The position numbers and the translations under genes were made by a program. The notes beneath the pieces were generated by a model, which saw nothing but the letters and a program-made list of their open reading frames with translations, searched no databases and had not been told where the DNA came from. DNA of 64,000 nt from DATAOG01 sp963782885 (GTDB lineage Bacteria > Pseudomonadota > Alphaproteobacteria > Geminicoccales > Geminicoccaceae). Shown in pieces: positions 17,106-26,390 of the stretch (position 1 is the first letter of the stretch; each line of letters opens with the position of its first letter). The DNA lies in the NCBI GenBank assembly GCA_963782885.1, contig CAWALL010000001.1, positions 1 to 64,000 on the forward strand, written 5' to 3'.

Positions 17106-18026
17106 TCAATGGCGGAGGCCGCCATGCAGCGCCGCAAGCTCGGCCTCGTCGAACCGATAGGTCGCGCTGCAGAACTCGCAGGTCACCACGAGATGGCCGT
17201 CGGCCTCCTTCATGTCGTCGAGCTCGGCCGGCGGAAAGCGGCGCAGCATGGCCTCGACCCGGGCGCGCGAGCAGCGGCAGCCGAAGGAAAGGTCGAGCGG
17301 CCGGAACACGCGCACGCCCTCTTCGTGGAACAGGCGCAGCAGCAGGCGCTCGGGTGCCAGATGCGGGTCGACGAGCTCGGCCTCGGTCGCGGTGCCGAGC
17401 AGCAGCATGGTCCGCCGCCAGTCCTCCTCCATCTGCTCCTCGCGGCCTTCGGCGACCTGCTCGGGCAGCCGCTGGACCATGATGCCTCCGGCCCGCCAAT
17501 GCCACTGGTCCCGGTCCTCGACCCGGTCGACCGCGACCTCGATGCCGGTCTTGACCTGCTCGCTCTGCCGGAAATAGGTCTGCATGCACTCCGTCAGCGT
17601 CGCCCCGGTCAGCTCGACGATGCCCTGATAGGTCTGGCCCGCCTCGCTTTGATCGACGGTCAGCGCCAGATGGCCTTCGCCCAACAGGTCGGGGACGCCG
17701 GCGCTGGTCGCCGCGGCGACCCCGCCAGCATCGAACTTGGCAAAGCCGCGCATGGCACCATCGTTGGTGCAGTCGGCGATCATCAGCGAGACCGGGCCGC
17801 CGCTCTTGACCTGCAGGCTGAAGGTGCCCCGGAACTTGAGACCGCCGGCGAGGGTCGCGGCGAGCACCAGGAGTTCGCCCAGCAGGCGGCTGACCGGCTC
17901 GGGGTAGTCGTGGCCGGTCAGCACCCGGTCGACCAGCCCGCCCAGCCGGACCAGACGGCCGCGCAACGCCGAGCGCTCGAGCTGGAAGGGGCGGAGCAGG
18001 TTGTCGCCGATCGGCCTTCCGATCAT
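17106..18026 (-). CDS. hslO: Hsp33 redox-regulated chaperone
   Basis: 306 aa. The N-terminal domain carries LGELLVLAATLAGGLKFRGTFSLQ, and the C-terminus holds the four-cysteine zinc switch, CxC (FGCRCSRARVEAML) and CEFC (VTCEFCSATYRFDEAEL). Oxidation of these cysteines releases zinc and activates holdase activity. ATG 18026 fits the family start; a TTG at 18035 is the alternative. It follows argF by 25 bases. The argD-argF-hslO order recurs in alphaproteobacteria. Confidence 0.95.
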   Translation of the reverse strand: MIGRPIGDNLLRPFQLERSALRGRLVRLGGLVDRVLTGHDYPEPVSRLLGELLVLAATLAGGLKFRGTFSLQVKSGGPVSLMIADCTNDGAMRGFAKFDAGGVAAATSAGVPDLLGEGHLALTVDQSEAGQTYQGIVELTGATLTECMQTYFRQSEQVKTGIEVAVDRVEDRDQWHWRAGGIMVQRLPEQVAEGREEQMEEDWRRTMLLLGTATEAELVDPHLAPERLLLRLFHEEGVRVFRPLDLSFGCRCSRARVEAMLRRFPPAELDDMKEADGHLVVTCEFCSATYRFDEAELAALHGGLRH

Positions 18027-18051
18027 CGCGCCCAAAGCGTCACGCCAGCCG

Positions 18052-18960
18052 TCAGCCGAGGCACCAGGCGAGAATGCCCTTCTGGGCGTGCAGCCGGTTC
18101 TCGGCCTGGTCGAAGACCACCGAACTGGGGCCGTCGATCACGGCGGCGCTCACCTCCTCGCCGCGGTGGGCGGGCAGGCAGTGCATGAACAGGGCGTCCG
18201 CCTCGGCTACCGCCATCAACGCCTGGTCGACCCGGTAGTCGCTGAGCAGCCGGCGCCGGCGCTCAGGGTCGCCATCGCCCATCGACACCCAGACGTCGGT
18301 CATCACCGCCTCGGCGCCGGCCACCGCCTCGCGCGGGTCATCGAACAGCTGGACCCGCGCCTGGCGCTCGGCGGCCCAGGCGAGCACCTCGGAGTCGGGC
18401 GTGAGCTCGGGCGGGCAGGCGAGGCGCAGCTTGAAGTCGAAGCGCTGGGCCGCATGAATCCAAGACGTCGCGACGTTGTTGCCGTCGCCGGTCCAGGCGA
18501 GCGTATGATCGCGGATCGGCCCGCGATGCGCCTCGAAGGTCATGACGTCGGCCATGATCTGGCACGGATGCGAGCGGTCGGTCAGACCGTTGATCACCGG
18601 CACGGTCGCCGCCTGGGCGAGCTCCAAAAGCTTCGAGTGATGGTCGGTGCGGATCATGATCGCATCGACGTAGCGGGACAGCACGCGCGCGGTATCGGCG
18701 ATGGTCTCACCGCGACCGAGCTGCATCTCCTTGGTGTTGAGCACCACGGCATCGCCGCCCAGCGCCTTGACCGCGACCTCGAACGACACCCGGGTGCGGG
18801 TCGAGGGCTTGTCGAAGATCAGCGCCACCGCCTTGCCGGCGAGGCGCGAGCGATCAGAGCCGTTGCCATTGGCCTTGAGGTCACCCGCGAGATCCAGGAT
18901 CGAGCGCAGCGTGCCCGAATCCAGCTCGTCGAGATCGAGGAAGTGCCGCGGCCCGGTCAT
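18052..18960 (-). CDS. argF: ornithine carbamoyltransferase
   Basis: 302 aa. It has the carbamoyl-phosphate site KPSTRTRVSFE near 51-61, DHHSKLLELA near 105, the HPCQ motif (RSHPCQIMADV) near 129 and the ornithine-loop motif HCLPAHRGEEV near 255. It makes citrulline from ornithine and carbamoyl phosphate in arginine synthesis. Its ATG overlaps the stop of argD as ATGA, indicating translational coupling. Confidence 0.96.
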   Translation of the reverse strand: MTGPRHFLDLDELDSGTLRSILDLAGDLKANGNGSDRSRLAGKAVALIFDKPSTRTRVSFEVAVKALGGDAVVLNTKEMQLGRGETIADTARVLSRYVDAIMIRTDHHSKLLELAQAATVPVINGLTDRSHPCQIMADVMTFEAHRGPIRDHTLAWTGDGNNVATSWIHAAQRFDFKLRLACPPELTPDSEVLAWAAERQARVQLFDDPREAVAGAEAVMTDVWVSMGDGDPERRRRLLSDYRVDQALMAVAEADALFMHCLPAHRGEEVSAAVIDGPSSVVFDQAENRLHAQKGILAWCLG

Positions 18961-20156
18961 TGCGCGGCCTCCTGCCCGGCCAGCTCCTGGCAGAGCTCCT
19001 CGAGGATCGCGAGCGCCTCGTCGATCTCGGCCTGGCCGATGATCAACGGCGGCAGCAGGCGCACGACGTTGTCGCCGGCCGGCACCGTCAACAGCCCGCG
19101 CGCCATCAGCTTGCTGCTGATTTCGGTGTTCGGCGGCCCGAACACCAGGCCGAGCAGCAGCCCTTGCCCTCGCACGCCGGAAATTACGCCCGGGAACGCG
19201 GCGGCGAGCTGCTCGAGCTGGTGGCGCAAGCGCCTGGCCAGCTCATCGACCCGGTCGAGAAAGCCGTCCTCGAGCAGGACGTCGAGCACGGCGTTGCCGC
19301 AGGCGCAGGCGAGCGGGTTGCCGCCGAAGGTCGAGCCGTGCGAGCCCGCGGTCATGCCCGAGGCGGCGCGCGCGGTCGCCAGGCAGGCGCCGATCGGGAA
19401 GCCGCCGCCCAGGCCCTTGGCGAGCGTCATCACGTCCGGAGTAACCCCGCTCCACTGGTAGGCGAAAAGCCGGCCGCTCCGGCCCATGCCGGTCTGGACC
19501 TCATCGAAGATCAGCAAAAGGTCATGCTCGTCGGCGAGCCGGCGCAATTCCTCGAGGAAGCCCGCCGCGGCGTCGCGGATGCCGCCCTCGCCCTGGATCG
19601 GCTCGATCAGGATCGCCGCGGACGCGGGCCCGATCGCCGCCTCGACCGCGGCGAGATCGCCGAGCGGCACATGATCGAAGCCAGGCATCTCCGGCCGGAA
19701 GCCCTCGAGATGCTTCTCCTGGCCGCCGGCCGAGATGGTGGCGAGCGTGCGGCCGTGGAAGGCGCCCTCGAAGGTGATGATCCGGAAGCGGTCGCCCTGA
19801 CCGCGGTGGTATTGGAAGCGCCGCGCCATCTTGATCGCGCATTCGAGCGCCTCGGCGCCGGAGTTGGCGAAGAACACGGTGTCGGCGAAGGACTGCGCGA
19901 CCAGCCGCTCGGCCAACTGCTCCGCGAGGTCGACGCGGTAGAGGTTCGAGCAGTGCCAGAGCTTTTCGGCCTGCGCCTTGATGGTCGCGACCAGATGCGG
20001 GTGGCTGTGGCCGAGCAGGGTGACCGCGATCCCGCTGCCGAAGTCGAGATAGCGTCGGCCCTCGCGGTCGAACAGATAGGCGCCCTCGCCGCGCTCGAAG
20101 CTGACCGGAGCGCGCTTGTAGACGGGCAGGAGCGGCGGCACGGGAGCGTTCGACAT
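18957..20156 (-). CDS. argD: acetylornithine aminotransferase
   Basis: 399 aa, class III PLP aminotransferase. Family blocks include YLDFGSGIAVTLLGHSHP near 37-54, FANSGAEALECAIKMARR near 96-113, FEGAFHGRT near 128, LIFDEVQTGMGRSG near 210 and the Schiff-base lysine in TLAKGLGGGFPIGA near 240. It may also act on succinyldiaminopimelate. The frame starts upstream at 20198, but ATG 20156 (MSNAPVPPLLPVY) matches the usual N-terminus. It is the first arg gene in this unit. Confidence 0.94.
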   Translation of the reverse strand: MSNAPVPPLLPVYKRAPVSFERGEGAYLFDREGRRYLDFGSGIAVTLLGHSHPHLVATIKAQAEKLWHCSNLYRVDLAEQLAERLVAQSFADTVFFANSGAEALECAIKMARRFQYHRGQGDRFRIITFEGAFHGRTLATISAGGQEKHLEGFRPEMPGFDHVPLGDLAAVEAAIGPASAAILIEPIQGEGGIRDAAAGFLEELRRLADEHDLLLIFDEVQTGMGRSGRLFAYQWSGVTPDVMTLAKGLGGGFPIGACLATARAASGMTAGSHGSTFGGNPLACACGNAVLDVLLEDGFLDRVDELARRLRHQLEQLAAAFPGVISGVRGQGLLLGLVFGPPNTEISSKLMARGLLTVPAGDNVVRLLPPLIIGQAEIDEALAILEELCQELAGQEAAQ

Positions 20157-20233
20157 CGCAGCCTCGGTGATGATCGGCCGGGGGACAGACGCGGCCAAAC
20201 TTGGGCATAACCCGGCATCGTGTCAACGCCCAG

Positions 20234-20282
20234 AGGGCGAGCTCAGGCCTCGAGCCCGCAGGGCGAGCTCAGGCCTTGAGCC
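20234..20282. repeat. 26-bp tandem duplication at the permease stop codon
   Basis: Two copies of a 23-base unit (20234-20256 and 20260-20282, period 26, one mismatch). The copies lie across the 3' end of the ABC-2 permease gene; the first in-frame stop is at 20269-20271, within the promoter-proximal copy. Confidence 0.7.
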
Positions 20283-21105
20283 GCCAGCCGCGAGCGAGCA
20301 AGCGTTGGGCGAGGAGCCACAAGGCGAGGTCGACCAGCGCCACCACCGTAGAGCCGAGCGGGATGCTGCCATCGGCGTGGCCGGTGAAGCCGAAGCGGAT
20401 GCCATCGATCAGGTAGAAAAACGGGTTGCCATGGGCGATTGCGCCGAATGGCTCGGGCAGCCGCTCGATCGAATAAAAGGTGCCCGAGAGAAACGAGAGC
20501 GGAGTGATCAGGAAGTTGGTCAGCGCCGCCATCTGATCGAACTTCTCGGCCCAGATGCCGCCCAGCAGGCCGAGCAGCGCCAGCATCAGCGAGCCCGCGA
20601 GCGCGTAGTACGCGATCAGGAGCGGATGCGCCGGCGCGATCGCGACGAACGGGACCATGGCCAGCGTCACCACGACGGCGACCAGGAGGCCGCGGGTGAC
20701 GCCCCCTGCGACCAGGCCGAACATCAGCTCGCCCGGCCGCAGCGGCGGCATCAGCACGTCGACGATGTTGCCTTGGATCTTGCCGATCAGGACCGAGGCC
20801 GAGGTGTTGGCAAACGCGTTCTGGATGATCGTCATCATGATCAGGCCAGGCGCCAGAAATTCGAGAAACGGCACCGTGCCAACCATGCGGCCGCTGCGTC
20901 CGAGCGCCAGCGAGAAGATCAGTAGGAACATCAAGGTCGTGATGACCGGCGCCGCCAGCGTCTGCCCCGGCACCTTGAGGAAGCGCCGCACCTCCTTCAG
21001 GTAGAGCGTCCAGAGCCCGATCAGGTTGAGGTCGAACGGCGTGCCGAAGGTCGAATCGAGCGGGCGCTCCGGTCGCCGGTCGCCGCTCAATAGTTGTAGC
21101 GCCAT
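20269..21105 (-). CDS. ABC-2 type transporter permease
   Basis: 278 aa with about six membrane helices (e.g. APVITTLMFLLIFSLAL near 52, ITRGLLVAVVVTLAMVPFVAIA near 135, LMLALLGLLGGIWAEKF near 172). The ABC-2 hallmark is FLEFLAPGLIMMTIIQNAFANTS near 80-102. It probably exports a drug, lipid or polysaccharide, but there is no ATP-binding subunit next to it. Its start lies 18 bases inside the 3' end of tamB, so the two are probably cotranscribed. Downstream on the same strand is argD, after a 112-base gap. Confidence 0.85.
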   Translation of the reverse strand: MALQLLSGDRRPERPLDSTFGTPFDLNLIGLWTLYLKEVRRFLKVPGQTLAAPVITTLMFLLIFSLALGRSGRMVGTVPFLEFLAPGLIMMTIIQNAFANTSASVLIGKIQGNIVDVLMPPLRPGELMFGLVAGGVTRGLLVAVVVTLAMVPFVAIAPAHPLLIAYYALAGSLMLALLGLLGGIWAEKFDQMAALTNFLITPLSFLSGTFYSIERLPEPFGAIAHGNPFFYLIDGIRFGFTGHADGSIPLGSTVVALVDLALWLLAQRLLARGWRLKA

Positions 21106-24100
21106 TGGAGCCCGATCCCACCCTGCGCATTCTCGCCGGTCTCGGCCTGGACCGAGACATCCGGCGCGATCTGGACCTCGACCCGGGCCTTGCCGCTCTC
21201 CGGGGTAACCCCCTTCTGGACCTCGACGTACACATCTTTGTTCAGATATTTCCCGGCGCGCACCGTCTGGTCACCGGTATCCGATCCGTTGCTGGTGCTG
21301 CTGCTGGTGACGTCGAGGGTATCGACGTGCAGGATCGAGCGCAGCTTGCCCATCACGTCGACGCCGCCGCCGCGCAGCCGGTTCAACGCGAACGCCAGCT
21401 GCGCTGCCTGCACCGGGCTGATCGAGCTGGTGTCGCGATCGAACAGCAGGCGCGAGAGGATCTCATCCTGCGGCAGCGCCGGCTGGCTGGAGAGGGTCAG
21501 CTTGGGATCGAGGGCCTGACCCTGGATCTGGATGATCGCGGTAAAATTCGCCTTCTGCACCCTTGCTTCGATGTCCACAGTTGGATCGGGCGGGCTCGCG
21601 CCGCCGAAGTCGATCACGCCTTTGGTCAGATTGAGGCGTTGGTCGACGAAGTCGATGTAGCCGCGCTTGATCTCGAGCGTGCCGACCAGGCTCGGCTTGT
21701 CGACCGAGCCGGTCACCTGAAGCTTGCCCTGCCACTCGGATTCGAGGCCGCGGCCGCGCACGAACACTTGGCCCGGCAGATCGACGTTGAGATTCAGGGC
21801 GAGCGCCAATGGCGGGCCGGTGGCGGCCGGCGTGACCGGGCGCGCGCGACCGCCGCCGACCTCCTTGACCGGGATCACCGGGACGTTGGGGCCGACCGAA
21901 TCGGGGATCCGGATCTCCGCGCGGTCGACCGTGAGGCCGCCCGTGAGCTTCAGCTGCGCCAGGTCGCCCTGAAGCTGAAGCTTGCCGCTGATCGTGGCAT
22001 CGGCGTCGTCGCGCCGCACCAGCCGGGCGTTCTTCAGCTCGGCGCCAAGGTCGAGCGGGAAATTCGCCGCCGGGTCGATCGTGATCGCACCCGAGCCGCT
22101 CAGCGAGCCCTTGCCGCCATCGGTCGCCGAGAACTGCTGGATCACCAGCCGCTGCCCGTCCGCCTGGGCGCGCAGCGCGATCGCCTGCAGCACCGTGCCG
22201 CTCATGCCATTGGCGTAGCCGCCATTCTGCACCGCGATCGTGCCCTGGAGACCAGGCGCTCCAACCGTGCCGTTCAGGCCCAGATCGAGGTTCAGATCGC
22301 CGCTCAGCGTCTGGTCGTCGAGCCCGGCGAGGCCCGCGAGTTGGGCCAGGGCCAGCTCGGCGTTCAGACGCCCGCTGAGGCGGCCGTCCTGCGGCAGCGC
22401 GAATTCACGCCGGTCGAAGCGGACGACCAGCGGCAGCGCCGCGGACAGCGTCATCGGCTGCTTGCTGACACCGCGGCCGCGGGCATCGACGGTCAGGCGT
22501 TGCTGGCCAAGCTCGGCCCGGACCGTGAGATCGGCCGGCGGCAGGTCGGCGAAGGTCAGGTCCTTGCTGCGTAGGCCGGTGGCGTTCAACTCGAGGGTGC
22601 CTCGGGGATCGTCAGCCGGTCCCTCGAGCCGCAGGGTCGCGTTCGCCTGACCGGTCATGGCCGGTCCGCCGAAGCGGGCGAGCAGGCCGAGCGGCCATCC
22701 GTCGAGCCGCGCATCCGCCGCCACGGTGCGCGCGCCAAGATCGGCGGACGCGATGAGGCGACCATCGCCCAGGCGGAGATCGAGCCCGGTGAGCTTCGAG
22801 GTCTCGGCGCCGATCGTCAGCTCCGCCGGCTGGGCGAGGCGAAGGGGTGTGCCCGCCAGCTTGCCGCCGAGTTGCTCGAGCCGGAGCCGCAGCGGGTCTT
22901 TGAGGCCGAGCCGGGCGCGGCCGTCGAGCTGGAGCGGTTGCGGCATCTTGCCTGCGGCGGTCAGCGTCAGCGCGAGCTCGGCAATCGTGCCTTTGGCCGT
23001 CAGGGTCGCGTGGTCGAGCGCGACCTGGTCCTGGTGGAACGCGTCGATCTCGAGATTGCCGTCGAGGCTGGGCGTGCCCAGAGCATCGGCGACGTTCGCG
23101 CGCAGTTGCATCTGCCGCAAGCGACCGTATTCGCTTTGCAGATCGCTGACGTTCAGGTTGACCGCGACCGACTGCCGCTCGCTCGCCGAATCGAGGTGCG
23201 CGTCGAGCTTCAGCTGACCACGCAGCCGGACCGGCAACACCGGCGCGAACGCGGCCAGCTCACCGACCTCGCCCTTGAGTTCGCCCCGCGCCAGGGTGCG
23301 CTCGAGATCGACCGTCAGATCGCCAGCGATCCGGCTGCGCGGACCGGTGAGCTGGAGGTCGCTCAGATGCAGCTCCTTGCCCTGCAGGTGGTAGCCGGTC
23401 GCGAGCTTGGCCTCGAGCCCTGATGCCTTGGCCGAAGCTTCCAGCGTGCCGTGCGGCGTCGTCAGCACATCCTCGGCCGAACTCCTCAGATTCAGGCTCT
23501 CGATCGGCTGACCGGCGACCAGCAGTTTCTGACCACGGGCCTCGACCAGCGCGGTCGGCGCGGCGACGCTGCCGCCCGGAACCAGCGTGACCTCGATCGT
23601 GCCGGCCAGATCCTGGCCGAGCGCTGGCCTCAGCACGGCGAGCCTGGGCAAAGCGAGGGTCACCTTACCGCCCAGTGTCTGCGCCGGCAGCCCGAGCGCG
23701 AGATCGCCGCCCAGAGTCGCGGCCGTGCCCGTGACGGTCAGGCTCTCGAACTGGAGCCGGCGATCGGGCTCGAAGGTCGCTTGCGCGCTCAGGCGCGGCT
23801 CGGGACCGAGCAAGTCGGCGGCCGCCGGCGGCAGCCCGGCAAGGTCCTGGACGTCGCCGGTCAGATCGGCCTCGACCCGGCGGCCGCCCTCGCCGATGCG
23901 GAGGTCGGCGGCGAGGCGCGCATGGCCATCGAGACGCGGGCCGAACGGCGCGGTCAGCGGCCCAAGCGCCGGCGCTTCCAGCCCGAGCTTGGCATGGCCC
24001 GCCATGGTCGTCGGATCGAGCGTGCCGGACGCGTGCAGAGCCAGATCCTTGGCTCTCAACACCAGCTCGCCGAGTGTCAGCGGGCCGTCCGCCGAGCCAC

Positions 24101-25422
24101 CGAGAGCCAGGCGCCAGCTGACGTCCTGGGTCGGTACCGGCACCTCCGGAGGCGGCTGCAGGCCGGTCAGGCGGCCGGTTCCCGAAATCTGCACCGCGGC
24201 CGGCTCGGGCATCGTGAAATCGAGCGTCGTCTCGAGCCGTCCGGCGGCGATCTGGTCGAGACGGGGGGCCTTGACGGTCAGCGCCAGCCGGCCCTTGGGC
24301 TGCAGAAGCGCACCCTCGGCGGTCAGATGGGCTTTGAGCGCGCCGCCGACCGGCGTCGTGAGCAGGTCGCCGAATGTCGTGAGCTCAGGCACGTCCAGGT
24401 CGGCCACCGCCGACAGCTGGTCCCGTTCGAAGTCGAGCTCGGCCCGACCGGTGAGGTCGCCGCGCGCGGTCGCGACTCGGAAATCCCGCACGCGCAGCTG
24501 CTGGGCGGCCTGCTGGATGACCGTCACCGTCAGCCCCAGGCGCTCGTCGATCAACTCGGCGACCGGCTCCGGCAGCAGCCCGGGTGCCGGTCGCAGGCTG
24601 CCGTCCAGGTGAACCTCCGGCTGGTCGACGAGCGCGAGTTCGAAGCTTGGCATCGGCGCTCGCCAAGCGTTCGGCATCGAGCTTCAGATCGCCGGTCCAG
24701 GCGTCGAGCGGGCCGGAACCGACGAGATGCATGGTGAAGTCGCCAGCCTCGGGCCGCCCGCTCAGCTCGGCCAGAAGCCCGCCGGTCTCGGCCGCGTCAA
24801 GGGTCAGCTTGAGGGTCGCCTGATCGAAATCCAGCCGGGCATCGACCTGCGCGCTCGCGGTTGGTTGATCGACCCGCTTGACGTCGAGCGTGAGCACCAT
24901 GGCGCGGCCGTCGTCGCTGCCGGCGAGGTGTCCGGCAAGGCTGAAGGTCGCGGGCTCGCCGAGCACCTCGGGCGCGACCTCGATCTCGGGCACGGCGAGC
25001 CGGTCGACCGCGATGGGCGGCAGCCAGCCCGGCAGCTCCGGCAGTCGGAAGGGCTGGTCGTCGGTTGAGGGCGACGATGGCGGCGGGCGGACAAGCTTGA
25101 TCCGACTGGCGGCGAGCTCGTTCACCTCGACCCGGCCGCGGAGCAGAGCGGCCGGCGACCAGGAGACGTGCAGGCCCGAGAGCTCGAGCCAGGCGCCCTG
25201 CGGGTCGGCGACCGTCACCCGGGCCAGGTGCAGATCAAACGGCACCAGACCCTCCAGACCGGTAACCTGAACGGCAGTCTCCGGGTCCGAGAGGGCGCGT
25301 TCGAGCAGCGCGCCGATCAGCCGGTGGCCGGGACCGGTCTGCGCGAGGGCGAAAGCGGCGCCAATCAGGAGCAGGACAAGACCGAGCCCGACCCCGAGCG
25401 CAAGGCCGACGCGTCGGACCAT
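21087..25422 (-). pseudogene. tamB: TamB translocation and assembly module, single-base frameshift
   Basis: ATG 25422 begins with a membrane anchor (GLALGVGLGLVLLLIGAAFALAQ). A very long region of repeated beta-strand segments follows, ending in the DUF490/TamB domain (TLTSSQPALPQDEILSRLLFDRD and a terminal GIGLQWRYNY). TamB spans the periplasm and, with TamA, serves outer-membrane protein or lipid transfer. The frame shifts once at about 24637-24650: the upstream frame ends in LASADAK and the other continues FELALVDQPEVHLDG. The total, 4,336 bases, is a multiple of three plus one; without the extra base it encodes about 1,444 aa, a normal length. It may be a real mutation or a sequence error. 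Confidence 0.9.
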
Positions 25423-25559
25423 CTCGCACTTCGTTCTGGCGCGCCGACGACCGGGTCGCCAGCCGCGCGTTGCTGGTTCGTTCCTTGCCTAATATAGCGT
25501 CCGGAGCGCCGCCCGCCACACCGGCGGGCGCCAGTTTCGACCGCGCTGGGCGCGGGCGC

Positions 25560-26252
25560 TCACATCTCGCGCAGCGCTTCGAGATCGGTGACCACGTAAT
25601 GGCCGTCTTGGATTCGGATCAGGTCCGCTTCGCGCCACTGGCGCAGATGCTTGTTCATGCTCTCGCGCGACATGCCGACCATATTGCCGAGCTGCTGCTG
25701 CGAGAGCTGAAGCTCGATCCGCACCCCGTCGGCGACCGGCCGGCCGAACGCCTCGGCCAGATGCACCAGGCGCTTGGCGAGGCGGGAGGGCCCTTCCAGG
25801 AACAGCGCCTCCTCCAGGAGCTGGCTGGTCTGGCGCAGCTTCTGGCAGAGCACTTCCAGGAGCCGCAGCGCGGCATCGGGATGGCTGCGCAGGAAGGGAA
25901 TGAAATCGCGGCGCTCGAGCACGAGGAGCTCGCAGTCGTCGAGAGCCACGGCGTCGGCGGTCCGGTCGGCGCCGTCGAGCAGCGCGATCTCGCCAAACAC
26001 CTCACCAGGGCTGAACAGGTTCAGCACCAGCTCCTTGCCGTCCTCGGAGTGGGTGCAGACCTTCACCCGACCGCGCAGCACGACCATCATGTTGGCGCCC
26101 GGATCGCCCTTGCGAAACAACACGGCGCGCCGCGGGTAGCGCGTGACCAGCATGTAGGTGACCAGGCGATCCAGCTCGTCGGCCTCGAGTCGACCGAACA
26201 GCGGGTGCTGCTCGAGCAGTCGGCGTTTGTCGACGGGCGCGGTGTGAGGCAT
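25560..26252 (-). CDS. Crp/Fnr-family transcriptional regulator (CRP-like)
   Basis: 230 aa. The cyclic-nucleotide domain (residues ~10-125) includes a pocket-like run GEIALLDGADRTADAVAL, keeping the glutamate and arginine that contact cAMP in E. coli CRP (with threonine for the serine). The helix-turn-helix is LSQQQLGNMVGMSRESMNKHLRQW near 180-203; the Arg-Glu pair of the recognition helix is the one that reads GTGA in CRP, and no FNR-type cysteine cluster is present. ATG 26252 follows GGGAG; the frame could begin at 26279. The gene sits between tamA and tamB, transcribed the same way. A GTGA-N6-TCAC palindrome lies 45 bases upstream. Confidence 0.88.
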   Translation of the reverse strand: MPHTAPVDKRRLLEQHPLFGRLEADELDRLVTYMLVTRYPRRAVLFRKGDPGANMMVVLRGRVKVCTHSEDGKELVLNLFSPGEVFGEIALLDGADRTADAVALDDCELLVLERRDFIPFLRSHPDAALRLLEVLCQKLRQTSQLLEEALFLEGPSRLAKRLVHLAEAFGRPVADGVRIELQLSQQQLGNMVGMSRESMNKHLRQWREADLIRIQDGHYVVTDLEALREM

Positions 26253-26296
26253 GCGGCGTCTCCCGAAGCCGAATGTCACGAACTCTTCTTGTTCGG

Positions 26297-26310
26297 GTGA
26301 CAGATGTCAC
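26297..26310. promoter_or_regulatory. CRP-type palindrome upstream of the Crp-family gene
   Basis: GTGA-CAGATG-TCAC, a perfect inverted repeat of GTGACA/TGTCAC and a match to the CRP core GTGA-N6-TCAC. A further TGTCAC half-site lies at 26274-26279. The site is about 45 bases before ATG 26252, a position compatible with autoregulation. Binding is inferred. Confidence 0.5.
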
Positions 26311-26390
26311 GCAATTATCCCATGTTTGGCGCCATTTCGAGACAACCGCAAGGCTCTTTCATGTGCTGTCGGTCAGGCCGGCGCGTCGGA

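Noticed and set aside
18960..20210. A plus-strand frame of 416 codons opposite argD
   Set aside because: Antisense shadow of argD, which has all class III aminotransferase blocks.
21087..25422. Two separate TamB-like genes
   Set aside because: The two frames overlap only at one junction, the domains follow one another without gaps, and a single base explains the break.
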